Shown: positions 37,183 to 46,144 of the stretch, piece after piece
Numbering within the stretch: position 1 is the stretch's first letter
Layout of the letters: the number at the start of each line of letters is the position of its first letter
DNA from: an uncultured Flavobacteriaceae bacterium
Lineage (GTDB): Bacteria; Bacteroidota; Bacteroidia; Flavobacteriales; Flavobacteriaceae
Assembly: GCA_947494825.1 (NCBI GenBank)
Contig: CANLWN010000003.1
Location: forward strand, 558,001 to 622,000
Reading direction: 5' to 3'
DNA: 64,000 bases
The notes under the pieces: model-generated
Databases searched by the model: none
What the model was told of the DNA's origin: nothing
The model's input: only the letters and a program-made list of their open reading frames with translations
Made by a program: the position numbers and the translations under genes

Positions 37183-38331
37183 ATGAATAAGAATACGTAC
37201 GCTTTTGGAGGGGTTTTGACGCTTATGACATTCTTGTTTTCCTTATCGGGTATACAGGCGCAGATAGCCCAGAACAACAAGGATTCGAACACCGATTGGG
37301 TCGATGAAATTACTTCCAGGATTACCCTGTATGGCAGTCTCCGGATCGGAGCGGGTTTTGCCGAGGAAGGGGAAATAGCAATAGCCAACAATGCTCCCCG
37401 GGCCGGGATTAAAATGAAACATGCATTATCCAAAGATGAAGCGGAGAACTTCAACGTCATTGGCGGTGTGGAACTCGGTTTTAACCTTGTCTCCAGGGAC
37501 GAAACTGTGGAGTTTGCCGTAGACCCCGGTGCAGGAATAGCCCAGGTAGGTGATGCGGTATTTACCCGTTTGGGGTTCGTGGGGTTCTCCTATCAGGAAT
37601 TCGAGTTCACCTTTGGAAAGCAGAATTCGGTCTACTATACCATGGGTGCCAATCAGGTTGATAAATTTCTGGCTTTTGGTGGAGCAGGCATCGGGGTCTG
37701 GAATATTTCGGACGGCGGTATATCGGGTACAGGCCGTGCCAACCAGGTTTTTATCCTCAAATACAAGAAAGATGGATTGAGCCTGGGTACGCAGGCCGAA
37801 GCAAGAAATATATCCGAAAACAGTGAAAGTATAGACACCTATGGGTTTGGTGCCAACTACGAGATTGATGGTTTCCAAATAGGTGTGGGCTACAATAAGG
37901 TAAATGATGGTGTGGAAGATCCTTTGCCCAATCAGGCAAAGGAGGGCGATGAGGCTTTTGTGGTGTCGGCCTCCTATGAAAAAGATCGATTTACCGTCGC
38001 GGCCTCCTATGCAAGCCTAAAGCAACACCAAAGGACCACTTTGAACGGGGACGACTTCTTTTACGACGCTACGGGGATAGAGCTGTACAGCCGTTATAAG
38101 TTTTCAACCGACCGAAGATGGCACGTGGCCGCCGGTTTTAATTATTTAGGTCCTGATGATGATCAGGGTCTTGGGGATTTTGACACGAAATTTGGAATTG
38201 TTGAAGTAGGTTATAACTTCAAGAAATCCAGTCATATTTTTGTGGCTTCCCAAATTGAGCAGAGTAAGGACATCGTTGGGGATCGCCGCAACCAAAGTGT
38301 ATATGGCTTAGGAATCCGTTTCGGTTTTTAA
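37183..38331 (+). CDS. Outer-membrane porin (OprP/porin_4-like)
   Basis: A 382-residue beta-barrel with signal peptide (LFSLSGIQAQ), and strands such as RITLYGSLRIGAGFAEEGE, FTFGKQNSVYYT and a final GLGIRFGF ending in Phe, the outer-membrane sorting signal. The pattern fits general Gram-negative porins. Being 26 bp after frdB and on the same strand, it most likely lets asparagine, aspartate or other dicarboxylates cross the outer membrane (inference from context). Confidence 0.82.
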   Translation: MNKNTYAFGGVLTLMTFLFSLSGIQAQIAQNNKDSNTDWVDEITSRITLYGSLRIGAGFAEEGEIAIANNAPRAGIKMKHALSKDEAENFNVIGGVELGFNLVSRDETVEFAVDPGAGIAQVGDAVFTRLGFVGFSYQEFEFTFGKQNSVYYTMGANQVDKFLAFGGAGIGVWNISDGGISGTGRANQVFILKYKKDGLSLGTQAEARNISENSESIDTYGFGANYEIDGFQIGVGYNKVNDGVEDPLPNQAKEGDEAFVVSASYEKDRFTVAASYASLKQHQRTTLNGDDFFYDATGIELYSRYKFSTDRRWHVAAGFNYLGPDDDQGLGDFDTKFGIVEVGYNFKKSSHIFVASQIEQSKDIVGDRRNQSVYGLGIRFGF

Positions 38332-38389
38332 TTCCACTTTACTCTTTTCCCAGTGCCCGAACACTTTAGACCCTTTCGACGGATTTCGT

Positions 38390-38848
38390 TCATTGTTCTT
38401 TGCAATTCTCCTTGGAATAGTGATCTAAAATTGAAAATATTTTCCAATCATCATCTTCCTTCACCAGTTGAAAGGAAGTAGAGCCACATTGATAGTAAGA
38501 ATCATAGAGGTAAAACTTGGTCTTGACCCAGGCATTGGCGATGTATTCATCTGCATGAATGCTCACATCACTTGCCTCTAACTTGAATTTTGTGGTTTTT
38601 GGAATGGCCATAATGGATTTTATAACTTCGGAGATGTCATTTTCCTTTACCGCTTTGATCCAGAATACGTCCTCAAGTTTTTGGTATTTCACATTTCGGT
38701 GCAGGGCAAGCTTTATTTTGACAGAATCACGTTCATTAAACCCATCGTAAAACGTTTTGATGACCCTTTCTACGGACACGTCATTTCCGTTTTGGGAATA
38801 GGAGGCAAGACCAATCAGTAAAGCAAGAACAAAGACTATTTTTTTCAT
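38390..38848 (-). CDS. Secreted NTF2/lumazine-binding-like protein
   Basis: A 152-residue protein with signal peptide (VLALLIGLASYSQ). The domain starts VERVIKTFYDGFNERDSVKIKLALHRNVKYQKL and ends YYQCGSTSFQLVKEDDDWKIFSILDHY, the typical strand-helix order of the SnoaL/Lumazine_bd_2 group, where the final Trp-Lys-Ile-x-x-I-x-D/T is common. No catalytic residues can be assigned. It is convergent with the porin gene and 58 bp upstream of the protease gene on its own strand. Confidence 0.75.
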   Translation of the reverse strand: MKKIVFVLALLIGLASYSQNGNDVSVERVIKTFYDGFNERDSVKIKLALHRNVKYQKLEDVFWIKAVKENDISEVIKSIMAIPKTTKFKLEASDVSIHADEYIANAWVKTKFYLYDSYYQCGSTSFQLVKEDDDWKIFSILDHYSKENCKEQ

Positions 38849-38906
38849 GATATTTAGGTTTAGGGTTCTTTTAAAGTTACGAAAAAAAAGGGGAATATGG
38901 ACTCCC

Positions 38907-39917
38907 TTAGTTCCTCAGGGAAATTACTTTCCCATCCCTAAGGATTTCCAACACGATGGGGTCCCCCGGCTTTAGGGCATTTGCAAAATCCCCCAACTTG
39001 GTCAAGGTCTCATCGGTAAACTCAAAGCGGATTCCATTGACCGCCAAAATAATGTCCCCTCCCAATAATAGGGTCCTCTCCTCTATGGTTGCTTCAATGG
39101 TCCCTCCTCGCAGGCCCATTTTACCATAGGGTGAATTGGAGACCACGCGTTGTACGAGCAAAGCATCGTTTTGAGGTACGTTCAACATTTTGGCGCTCTC
39201 GCCGGATAGCGGGATGACCTCTGCCCCGGTCCATAGGATTTTCCTATCCAACAGCAATTTTTTTGCAATGTTGGAGCTAGCGGCAAAACCGATTCCCTGA
39301 AATCCTCCAGTAATGGTCTTGATGTGGCTTACAATTCCAATAACCTCTCCCTCAAGGTTAAACATAGGGCCGCCAGAGTTTCCCGTGTTAATAGCCGCAT
39401 CGGTTTGGATATATTCGGCATTGGTGAAGGGGTTTTGATCATCGGTATTTTTGATGAAGCCACTGATATAACCAGAGGAAAGTGAATGTGATAATCCAAA
39501 GGGAGCGCCTATCACAACAATCCGTTCCCCTACCTTGCTTTTATCCGAATCCCCTAGAGCAGCTATTACGGGATTTTTCTTGGGAGCAGTCAATGCTATC
39601 AACGCGATATCGGAATTTTTGAATGAGGATACCACCTTGGCCTCAATGATTTCCCCATCAGAAAATTGAACCAAAAGTTGTTCGGCCACATCCACCACAT
39701 GGGCGGCGGTCAAAATTTCCGTATCGGAAATCAAAAATCCGGAGCCCAAACTTTGCGAACTGACCATTTGGACCGTAGCACCCTGTTTCTCAAGTTTCAT
39801 TTCCTCGGTAAAAATAACAACGACCGAAGGCCGTACGGTTTCATATAGTTTGGACAGGTCCTGAGCTTTGGACGCCGTATATAGGAACAGTAGGATACCA
39901 ACTAACAAGTTGCGCAT
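38907..39917 (-). CDS. Trypsin-like serine protease with PDZ domain (HtrA/DegP family)
   Basis: A 336-residue secreted protease with signal peptide (about 1-19, ending SKAQ). The catalytic triad is His73 (TAAHVV), Asp103 (NSDIAL) and Ser181 (NTGNSGGP). A PDZ domain follows at about 230-325 with VQRVVSNSPYGKMGLRGG and LLLGGDIILAVNG. One PDZ domain makes it DegS-like rather than DegP-like in layout, although DegS is membrane-anchored. Its expected role is periplasmic protein quality control or cleavage of a regulatory substrate. Confidence 0.92.
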   Translation of the reverse strand: MRNLLVGILLFLYTASKAQDLSKLYETVRPSVVVIFTEEMKLEKQGATVQMVSSQSLGSGFLISDTEILTAAHVVDVAEQLLVQFSDGEIIEAKVVSSFKNSDIALIALTAPKKNPVIAALGDSDKSKVGERIVVIGAPFGLSHSLSSGYISGFIKNTDDQNPFTNAEYIQTDAAINTGNSGGPMFNLEGEVIGIVSHIKTITGGFQGIGFAASSNIAKKLLLDRKILWTGAEVIPLSGESAKMLNVPQNDALLVQRVVSNSPYGKMGLRGGTIEATIEERTLLLGGDIILAVNGIRFEFTDETLTKLGDFANALKPGDPIVLEILRDGKVISLRN

Positions 39918-40169
39918 AATTGAATTATTTAGGGTATGTAAAGATAGCAGAATGCCTTTTTCTATAGGGTTAAAATACTACTTTTTGCCGGTGTTCAAGC
40001 CTGAAAATGAACGAATCAAACAATAAGCCCCTGTTTTTCCTGGACAACAAATCCTGCGGTGTTCGGGATGATTTCGACGCCTGTAATTGGAGTGTCTTAT
40101 GTTATTTTTGGGGAATATCCGCTATAAATCTTTGCGCTTTTAACCTGATAGTAAGTATATTTAACATCT

Positions 40170-40205
40170 ATGGACACTAACATCATTCCTACAGCAAGCA
40201 GGTGA
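40170..40205 (+). CDS. Possible 11-codon leader frame overlapping the cyclase start
   Basis: ATG at 40170 followed by 10 sense codons and TGA at 40203-40205. The TGA overlaps the GTG start of the cyclase gene (40202-40204). This could couple translation of the GTG-started cyclase to the short frame. It is too short to judge by coding character and may be chance. Confidence 0.25.
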   Translation: MDTNIIPTASR

Positions 40206-41251
40206 GGACCAAAATCTCCAAAATACTTAAAAGCTATCTAATTGGTTGGTTTATCGCCAATTGTATCTGGTTCATGGCAACTCATGTTACTCCTAATGAA
40301 ATTAGTTCTGTAAACGAAACCGCCATTGGTGAAATTTATATGTTCTTAGTTACGTGGATTGCGCAAGCCATCGTTTACGGACTGTTATACGTAGCCATAG
40401 ACCGCTTTATAAAAGGTAGGGTCCCTTTTTACAAACTTCAAATATACGCGGTACTGCTTCAAATTGCTATGGGGGCTATACTTGTAGTCTTAGTATTTTA
40501 TTTGTTCAAAGTCTTCGATGTTGTAGACACAAGCACATCGATTATCGTATTTGTAAGTGAACTCCCGGGACTTTGGTTGGCGTTCATCTATGCCTTGGTC
40601 GTAAATTTTACCATCAATCTTTTTATGTACATCGATCTGACTTTAGGGAAAGGAAATCTACTAAAAATTATTAAGGGAAGTTTCTATTTGCCCAAGGAGC
40701 ATCAGCATATTTTTATGTTTTTGGACCTGAAAGGTTCCACTACCCATGCAGAACGGCTGGGGCATATTAAGTACAGTCAATTGATCCAGGACTGTTTTTA
40801 CGACTTGGCCGTGGTTGATGCCTATAAAGCGGAGGTTTATCAATATGTAGGTGATGAAGCGGTCCTGACCTGGTCCCTGGAACAAGGGGTTCACAATGAT
40901 AACTGCATTCGGGCCTTTTATGCGTTTAAAGCGCAACTGCAGAAAAGGGCGGCTTACTACATGGCCAACTACAACGCGATACCCGTCTTTAAGGCCGGAG
41001 TAAACGTAGGTCTGGTCACGGTTACGGAAGTCGGAGAAATAAAGCGTGAAATAGCATATCATGGAGATACCATCAACGTCGCGGCCAGGTTGCAAGATCA
41101 ATGCAACAGGCTTGGTGCGGAACTTATTATTTCTGAGACCATGCTGAACACATTAAATTTGGGTAATTGGATAAACACAAAAGCCATGGGCGAAATTGTT
41201 CTTAGGGGAAAAGAACGAAATGTAAATATGTATTCCCTCGAAAAAGTGTAG
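40202..41251 (+). CDS. Membrane-bound class III adenylate/guanylate cyclase
   Basis: A 349-residue paralogue of the cyclase at 26582. Membrane helices occupy about 14-160, and the cyclase domain about 165-345 has FMFLDLKGST and QYVGDEAVLTW (metal Asp pair) and GDTINVAARLQDQ (Asn/Arg). The start is GTG at 40202, preferred because it gives the shared ISKILKSYLIGWFIAN opening; no in-frame ATG lies nearer. An 11-codon frame ending in the GTG may couple translation. The cyclic nucleotide product and its receptor are unknown; no CRP-like gene is in the window. Confidence 0.9.
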   Translation: MRTKISKILKSYLIGWFIANCIWFMATHVTPNEISSVNETAIGEIYMFLVTWIAQAIVYGLLYVAIDRFIKGRVPFYKLQIYAVLLQIAMGAILVVLVFYLFKVFDVVDTSTSIIVFVSELPGLWLAFIYALVVNFTINLFMYIDLTLGKGNLLKIIKGSFYLPKEHQHIFMFLDLKGSTTHAERLGHIKYSQLIQDCFYDLAVVDAYKAEVYQYVGDEAVLTWSLEQGVHNDNCIRAFYAFKAQLQKRAAYYMANYNAIPVFKAGVNVGLVTVTEVGEIKREIAYHGDTINVAARLQDQCNRLGAELIISETMLNTLNLGNWINTKAMGEIVLRGKERNVNMYSLEKV

Positions 41252-41389
41252 GCCACGGCATATCGTTTTACGGTTTTTAATGGCAGAAATTTTTTCAAAG
41301 GTCAAAAGGTATAAAATATATTGTGGATCCCCTTGGACAGAAACCAGGGAAAATGGCATTTGGTCGGGGATAACTTAAACCGGAAGTAT

Positions 41390-41914
41390 ATGAAGTTGGA
41401 CGTAGATTTTGATCCCGTGTTGTTTAGAAAGGGATACCTATTAAATTTTGATGCGCTCTGGTTGGTAAAGGCAAAATTGAACAATTGGGTCATCGTGTGG
41501 AGTTCCATAATGATCCTACTGGGCGCCATTACTGCCTATACAGGAAATACCGTTGGTTACCTGATCGTAGGCATCTCCCTCATTCTGCTCATCAGTTCCG
41601 TCAGATTTCTACTTCAATATCTTAGCCTAAAAAAACGGTATGCCCAAGGTATTGAGAAGGAGATTGAAGCGTACACGCAGCCGGGTCGAAAACCCATTGT
41701 TTGGGAGTTTAATGCCGATAGTTTTAGTTATCGGGATCATAAAATGGAACTCACCTATACCTATTCCGCATTACAGGGGCATCGGGTTGTTCAGGATGTT
41801 ATCTTTATCGATGTATCCAAAGAACGGTATATCAGCTATTCCTTGAGCAAAAAACAGTTGGGAGAAGCCAATTTTACCAAGATCGCCGAGTTGCTGTCCA
41901 AAAAAATCCCATGA
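41390..41914 (+). CDS. YcxB-like membrane protein
   Basis: A 174-residue protein with a start chosen at the ATG at 41390, preceded by GGAAG. The frame also reaches a TTG at 41321, but that extension is poorly structured. It has two adjacent helices (NNWVIVWSSIMILLGAITAY and VGYLIVGISLILLISSVRFL) and a C-terminal YSALQGHRVVQDVIFIDVSKERY block, as in YcxB-like proteins, whose function is not known. It is convergent with the response-regulator gene, 1 bp apart. Confidence 0.65.
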   Translation: MKLDVDFDPVLFRKGYLLNFDALWLVKAKLNNWVIVWSSIMILLGAITAYTGNTVGYLIVGISLILLISSVRFLLQYLSLKKRYAQGIEKEIEAYTQPGRKPIVWEFNADSFSYRDHKMELTYTYSALQGHRVVQDVIFIDVSKERYISYSLSKKQLGEANFTKIAELLSKKIP

Positions 41915-41915
41915 T

Positions 41916-42677
41916 TTAGGTGTTGACCCATTTTTTAAATTGGGATGCCTTGGCCTTGCTGATTACAATGCGCTCTTCGGCCGGGGGAATTACATTGACG
42001 ATCAGTTTACCGCCAAAATAGTATTTGATCTTTGCTATGGCCTTTCTATTGATTACAAATTGCCGATTGGCCCTATCAAAAATCGCCGGGTCCAATTCCT
42101 TCTCCAAATCTTCCAGTTTGGTGTCCATCATATAGGCCTTGGCCTGAAAGGTAATTGCCCTTACCACTCCGGTATCTATATAAAAATAGGCAATATCCTC
42201 TACCTTAACGGGAATCAGTTCGTCCCTATGGGCCATCAAATAATTGGATCTGTACGTCTTATGTTGTTGCTGTATCAATTGCAATACGTCCTCCAATCGT
42301 TCCTTGTTATAAGGTTCTTCTTTGGACCAATTCTTGAACTTTAGGAGTGCTTTGGCGAGTTCTTCCCGGTGTACGGGCTTTAGAATGTAATCAATACTAT
42401 TGACTTTAAACGCTTTAAGGGCGTATTGGTCATAAGCGGTGGTGAATATAATGGGGATTTCCAGATCGACCTGACTAAAAATCTCAAATGAAATACCATC
42501 GGCCAAATGTATATCCATGAAAACCAGGGCGGCATCGGTGGGTTGGGAGAAATAAGCGATACAGGATTTTACCGAATCCAAAACCTTTATGATCTCCATA
42601 TCCGGGTCAATAGCCTGGATCAGATGGCTTAAGTGCTCACTGGCAGCGATTTCGTCCTCTACGATAACAACTTTCAT
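41916..42677 (-). CDS. LytTR-family response regulator
   Basis: A 253-residue regulator: receiver domain at 1-120 with acidic pocket EDE (7-9), phosphoacceptor Asp55 in VFMDIHL and Lys100 in ILKPV, then a LytTR DNA-binding domain at about 155-253 (LIPVKVEDIAYFYIDTGVVRA, RQFVINRKAIAKIKY). It is the partner of the sensor kinase gene just upstream on the same strand (5 bp). Likely targets are near or elsewhere; LytTR sites were not identified. Confidence 0.93.
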   Translation of the reverse strand: MKVVIVEDEIAASEHLSHLIQAIDPDMEIIKVLDSVKSCIAYFSQPTDAALVFMDIHLADGISFEIFSQVDLEIPIIFTTAYDQYALKAFKVNSIDYILKPVHREELAKALLKFKNWSKEEPYNKERLEDVLQLIQQQHKTYRSNYLMAHRDELIPVKVEDIAYFYIDTGVVRAITFQAKAYMMDTKLEDLEKELDPAIFDRANRQFVINRKAIAKIKYYFGGKLIVNVIPPAEERIVISKAKASQFKKWVNT

Positions 42678-42682
42678 GACCT

Positions 42683-43801
42683 CTAATTTAATGGAAGTTT
42701 CACACGAAACACCTTATTCTTGTTTGTTATGACGATTTGCCTGTTTTTTAATAGAAAATACCGTTTTTTCAAATTCGCCAGGCCGTTGCCGGTGCTGTCC
42801 ACAAAGGTATTTCTGGGTTGGATTTTATTTTCAACCACCAAGTGCTTTTCCGTACTGAAAACACGAACATGCAAGGGTAGGTTTTCTGAAATTTCATTGT
42901 GCTTCACCGCATTCTCTACCAGCAATTGGATTGCCAATATAGGAACTGTCGTATTCATCCATTGGTCTTCAACGTCAATGGTGATCGTAAAGCGATCTCG
43001 ATACCTTCTTTTGATCAAATGCACATAACTTTCCAGGAATTCAAGTTCTTCCTGTACGGTGGCCAGATCCTGATTCCCGCTCTGCAGGATATATCGGTAC
43101 ATAAAGGAAAGCTTGTTCACAAAAGTGATGGCTTCCCTATTGTCCCTGACCAAGGTGTTCAGGGAATTCAACGAATTGAATAGAAAGTGGGGGTTGATCT
43201 GGTTCTTTAGAGCGGCAAGTTCGGCATGTAGTTTTTGCTGTTTCAAAAGTTCATTTTGGATGATATCGTCCTTGTGAATTATCTGATACCGCAAAACCCT
43301 GGATACAAAGATAAGGATCAACAGTATGATGAAGTATACAAAATAGACAAGGCCTTGTTCCGATTTGTGCATGGATTGCTCGGTCAAAACCGGATAGAGA
43401 TAGGCAAACAGTAGTATTGCGCCCGAAAAAAGTATGATGTTCAGCAGGATTGTCAAGAGATATCGAACAAGCGTCGAATACGATTCATATAGGAATCTCA
43501 AGTTGGTGTTGCATTGCAGTACGGCCCAGTAAAAGAAGGCCAGGAAAACGAAACGGAAAACAATGTCGTTGATGGTGGCCGCCGTAAAGGATTCCGTAAG
43601 TTGTTCCACAATATTGAACATGGACAATACCCTGGGCAAGGTCAGAAGAACGGCCACGATAAGTGCTATGGCCCGGAGTACCGGTTGTTTTACTTTTTTA
43701 AATCCCAAGACAAAGAAGGTATTTACGTATTCGTTTTTGGCGTTTGCATACGAATTTACAGGATTTAGCATAGTTTGTTTAGGATAAGCGTCGAAAATCA
43801 T
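42683..43801 (-). CDS. LytS/YehU-type sensor histidine kinase
   Basis: A 372-residue kinase with four hydrophobic segments in residues 40-170 and a His_kinase domain: phosphoacceptor His205 in NQINPHFLFNSLNSL and an ATPase N-box VENAVKHNE, then GNGLANLKKRYF. Two ATG codons (43801 and 43771) are possible starts; the first is used here. It forms a two-component pair with the LytTR regulator gene 5 bp downstream. The signal is unknown. Confidence 0.92.
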   Translation of the reverse strand: MIFDAYPKQTMLNPVNSYANAKNEYVNTFFVLGFKKVKQPVLRAIALIVAVLLTLPRVLSMFNIVEQLTESFTAATINDIVFRFVFLAFFYWAVLQCNTNLRFLYESYSTLVRYLLTILLNIILFSGAILLFAYLYPVLTEQSMHKSEQGLVYFVYFIILLILIFVSRVLRYQIIHKDDIIQNELLKQQKLHAELAALKNQINPHFLFNSLNSLNTLVRDNREAITFVNKLSFMYRYILQSGNQDLATVQEELEFLESYVHLIKRRYRDRFTITIDVEDQWMNTTVPILAIQLLVENAVKHNEISENLPLHVRVFSTEKHLVVENKIQPRNTFVDSTGNGLANLKKRYFLLKNRQIVITNKNKVFRVKLPLN

Positions 43802-43890
43802 CTTGTAATATTTAAGGTTCCAGGCACAAAACTGCCGAAGACCATGAAACTATCTCCGGCAGTTCATCCACAACATCACCAATTAAAAAA

Positions 43891-44529
43891 CTACTTGACC
43901 AATCGTTTAACAATGCTGTTTGAAAAATCTTTGGAAACGGAACCCAGGGTCGATGGATTATCCACCTCCAACGTAATTATGGTGAGTAATTGCTCGTTTT
44001 TTGGTTTTGCCAGGTCGTACACCAAGGTTTCCACGATATATTTTGTTCCCTTTATCTCCACGGTATTATGGTTGGAATAAAATCCTTGATAACCATAGAA
44101 GCTTCTATAACGCCTGTACCTGTAGGAGAATGGATCTGAATAATACGAATCGCCATTGCTCACGGTTGTGGTATATTCTTTGGAATCCACTAGGTGGGAT
44201 ACGATTACAATATCAATGCACTGGTCCCATAAATTTTCTATGACTTGATCTATTTCCTCATTTTTTACTTCCTTCTGGGGATCCGAGAGCGGAAATTTGA
44301 CATGAGCTTCCACCGCTTGGAATCCATTTTTATTCAGGTTTTGGACCAGATCCTTTTCAAAGCGCATCCTGGTGGTCTTGTTTTTCGTTTTGCTAACGAC
44401 CAGGATGTTTTTTTCTTTGATGTCAAGTGTTTTAAGGCCTCTCCAGGAGTCGGTAACCTTTACAGAGGAACAGCCAGATAACAGGGATGCCACTATAAGC
44501 ATTCCGAACAATGATTTTATACTTCTCAT
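43891..44529 (-). CDS. Lipoprotein, paralogue of those at 28687 and 45370
   Basis: A 212-residue lipoprotein with lipobox ASLLSGC (Cys20). SSVKVTDSWRGLKTLDIKEKNILVVSKTKN is followed by MRFEKDLVQNLNKNGFQAVEAHVKFP and DIVIVSHLVDSKEY, and the end GSVSKDFSNSIVKRLVK. This order is shared with the other two family members. A Tyr/Arg-rich insert (DPFSYRYRRYRSFYGYQGFYSN) is found only here. The function is unknown; the fold could resemble DUF4136. Confidence 0.75.
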   Translation of the reverse strand: MRSIKSLFGMLIVASLLSGCSSVKVTDSWRGLKTLDIKEKNILVVSKTKNKTTRMRFEKDLVQNLNKNGFQAVEAHVKFPLSDPQKEVKNEEIDQVIENLWDQCIDIVIVSHLVDSKEYTTTVSNGDSYYSDPFSYRYRRYRSFYGYQGFYSNHNTVEIKGTKYIVETLVYDLAKPKNEQLLTIITLEVDNPSTLGSVSKDFSNSIVKRLVK

Positions 44530-44711
44530 AATTTCCAGTTTTCAATCCGTTAAGGGCTAAATGAACAGAAAGATATTTTCGTCATTTTCGTACCTAGATC
44601 GCAGTCTTCCGAGATCTTGGTGCAGTTTCCTTTTTTTTGGGTATCCCCAAATTGTGGGTATCCTTTTAATTGATTCGATCGTTTTCATATTATTGAATTT
44701 TTGTTATTGCG

Positions 44712-44960
44712 TTAGTTGCTGTCCATGTCTTCCAGGAGGCCTTCTTTCAGCTCCAATATCTCCATTAGGTATGGTACATACGTCGGGTTGGGCTGGTCAA
44801 CAGCTTGCTCCGTTAAAAGGTCTTCATGCGGTAGCGGCTCGTATGTTGAGGACAAAGGTTCTACATACCTTTCTATAGGTGTTAGATCCGGTTTTCCGTT
44901 AAAAGGGATGATCAGGCTTACGATTACCCCGGTCAGAAAAATTGTGCTCATCGTTTTCAT
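44712..44960 (-). CDS. Small secreted acidic hypothetical protein
   Basis: An 82-residue frame with a plausible signal peptide (MSTIFLTGVIVSLIIP) and a short Glu/Asp/Pro-rich tail (EPLPHEDLLTEQAVDQPNPTY). No family recognised. It is on the same strand as the flanking lipoproteins at 43891 and 45370, and could belong with them. Its reality is uncertain, since a plus-strand frame overlaps it. Confidence 0.45.
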   Translation of the reverse strand: MKTMSTIFLTGVIVSLIIPFNGKPDLTPIERYVEPLSSTYEPLPHEDLLTEQAVDQPNPTYVPYLMEILELKEGLLEDMDSN

Positions 44961-45369
44961 AGGCTTCTATCTTTTGATTTACAGGACAAATGTATTATGC
45001 TTTGGGTGCTGATACCGGCCTATTCTGGGCAAAACGACCAAAATGCAAAGTGAAGTGACCTTAGGGAAAGGTAAAGGCCAAAGATTGGGTAAAAGGTGTA
45101 TTGAGGAAACTATTAAAAAACACCACAAAAGGAAGTGGACGTCCTATTTCATCTTGTCGATTTCCAAAGTTTCCAAAAACGGCTATTTTATGGGACCGCG
45201 AACCGGTTCAATAATGACTATATGGGTACAGCAGGTATAATAGGCATATGATTATCGACCGTATATAAACGTTGGCCTTCATTATGGCCAACCACAACTA
45301 CTTCAGTAATTTCATAAGTTGCTTTCACATTTCTCATATAGGCTGGAAGTTGAACAGTCAATCCTTTTG
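44961..45369. other. 409-bp gap without a supported gene
   Basis: It contains a 65-codon plus frame at 45043-45240 (ending MTIWVQQV) that has no recognised similarity, and an inverted repeat TTGGCC-N8-GGCCAA near 45272-45291 without a T-run. I see no convincing gene, RNA or operator. The hairpin may be a weak terminator or a regulatory dyad. Confidence 0.4.
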
Positions 45370-46032
45370 TTATTGAAGCTCATCCGCGATTAGCTTTGCA
45401 AAAGATTTTCGAAGACCGCTTCCCGAACTTGGGTTGATAACTTCAGCGGTAACAACGGACAAAAGGCGGTCTTCATCATCCAAGACCAAATTATAGGTAA
45501 CCGCTTCAAGTACAAAGGTAACTGTCCTTTTTGTGGTAGGTTCCAATTCCGTCCCAAGGGGTGGTAATTTGGGTGGGGCATTTAGGTCGTCATAATAGCC
45601 TTTTAAGGTAACATATTCGTTGCCGTAATAATCCAACATGGAGCCATAGCCCTCTCGTCTTCTTAAGATTTCCTGTTCTTCTACATCCTTCAAGGACGTC
45701 AACAGAAGAATTTGGAATCCTGCTTCCCTGAACATGGATATGGTATTGGTAATCCTTTCCACTGTCTTGTTGGTCAAAGGCTTTAAGTCGGGAAAAACAA
45801 CATGACTGGCGGTGGCATTTAAGCCTTTAGCTCTGAGTTTTTTTGTAATTTCCTTTTCATAGGCCCTCCTGATATCATCCTGCGGTGTTCTGGACACTAC
45901 CAATATTTTTTTATTATTAACGGTATCAAAACTATCCGATTTGAAGGACCTCGTAAGTTTCATTGAAGAACAAGCTGCAAAAAAAAAGGCTGCAACAAGT
46001 AGAAATATGTATTGACGGGCAGATCTGGCCAT
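45370..46032 (-). CDS. Lipoprotein, paralogue of those at 28687 and 43891
   Basis: A 220-residue lipoprotein with lipobox FFFAAC (Cys21). SSMKLTRSFKSDSFDTVNNKKILVVSRTPQD aligns with the VTDSWRG...ILVVSKT start of the 43891 protein; then YEKEITKKLRAKGLNATASHVVFPDL, QILLLTSLKDVEEQ and TVTFVLEAVTYNLVLDDEDRLLSVVTAEVINP follow. The shared conserved words are in the IL-V-V-S-R/K-T, VVFP/VKFP and final SFAKLI/SFSNSI helix. The function is unknown. Confidence 0.75.
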   Translation of the reverse strand: MARSARQYIFLLVAAFFFAACSSMKLTRSFKSDSFDTVNNKKILVVSRTPQDDIRRAYEKEITKKLRAKGLNATASHVVFPDLKPLTNKTVERITNTISMFREAGFQILLLTSLKDVEEQEILRRREGYGSMLDYYGNEYVTLKGYYDDLNAPPKLPPLGTELEPTTKRTVTFVLEAVTYNLVLDDEDRLLSVVTAEVINPSSGSGLRKSFAKLIADELQ

Positions 46033-46103
46033 AGGAACAAAGCGTGTTGGTTATAAATAAAAATAGGAAAAATAAAGCAACTCATCTGAAATTCATAGGA
46101 CTT

Positions 46104-46144
46104 GGGCTTGCCTCGAGGCAGAGCAATAATAGCAAGCCCTTTTT
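46104..46144 (+). terminator. Hairpin GGGCTTGC...GCAAGCCC followed by a T-run
   Basis: Perfect 8-bp arms at 46104-46111 and 46132-46139 with a 20-nt loop, then TTTTT. On the plus strand this looks like a Rho-independent terminator, but no plus-strand gene is certain upstream; the neighbouring lipoprotein gene lies on the minus strand. It may instead be a repeat-associated hairpin. A 71-codon frame spanning it (46044-46259) is not supported. Confidence 0.4.

Noticed and set aside
45043-45240. 65-codon plus-strand frame
   Set aside because: Not recognised, sits in a gap between minus-strand lipoprotein genes, and no ribosome-binding site is apparent.
45272-45291. Inverted repeat TTGGCC-N8-GGCCAA as a terminator
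   Set aside because: No T-run follows on either strand, and it lies beyond the end of the minus-strand gene; left unassigned.
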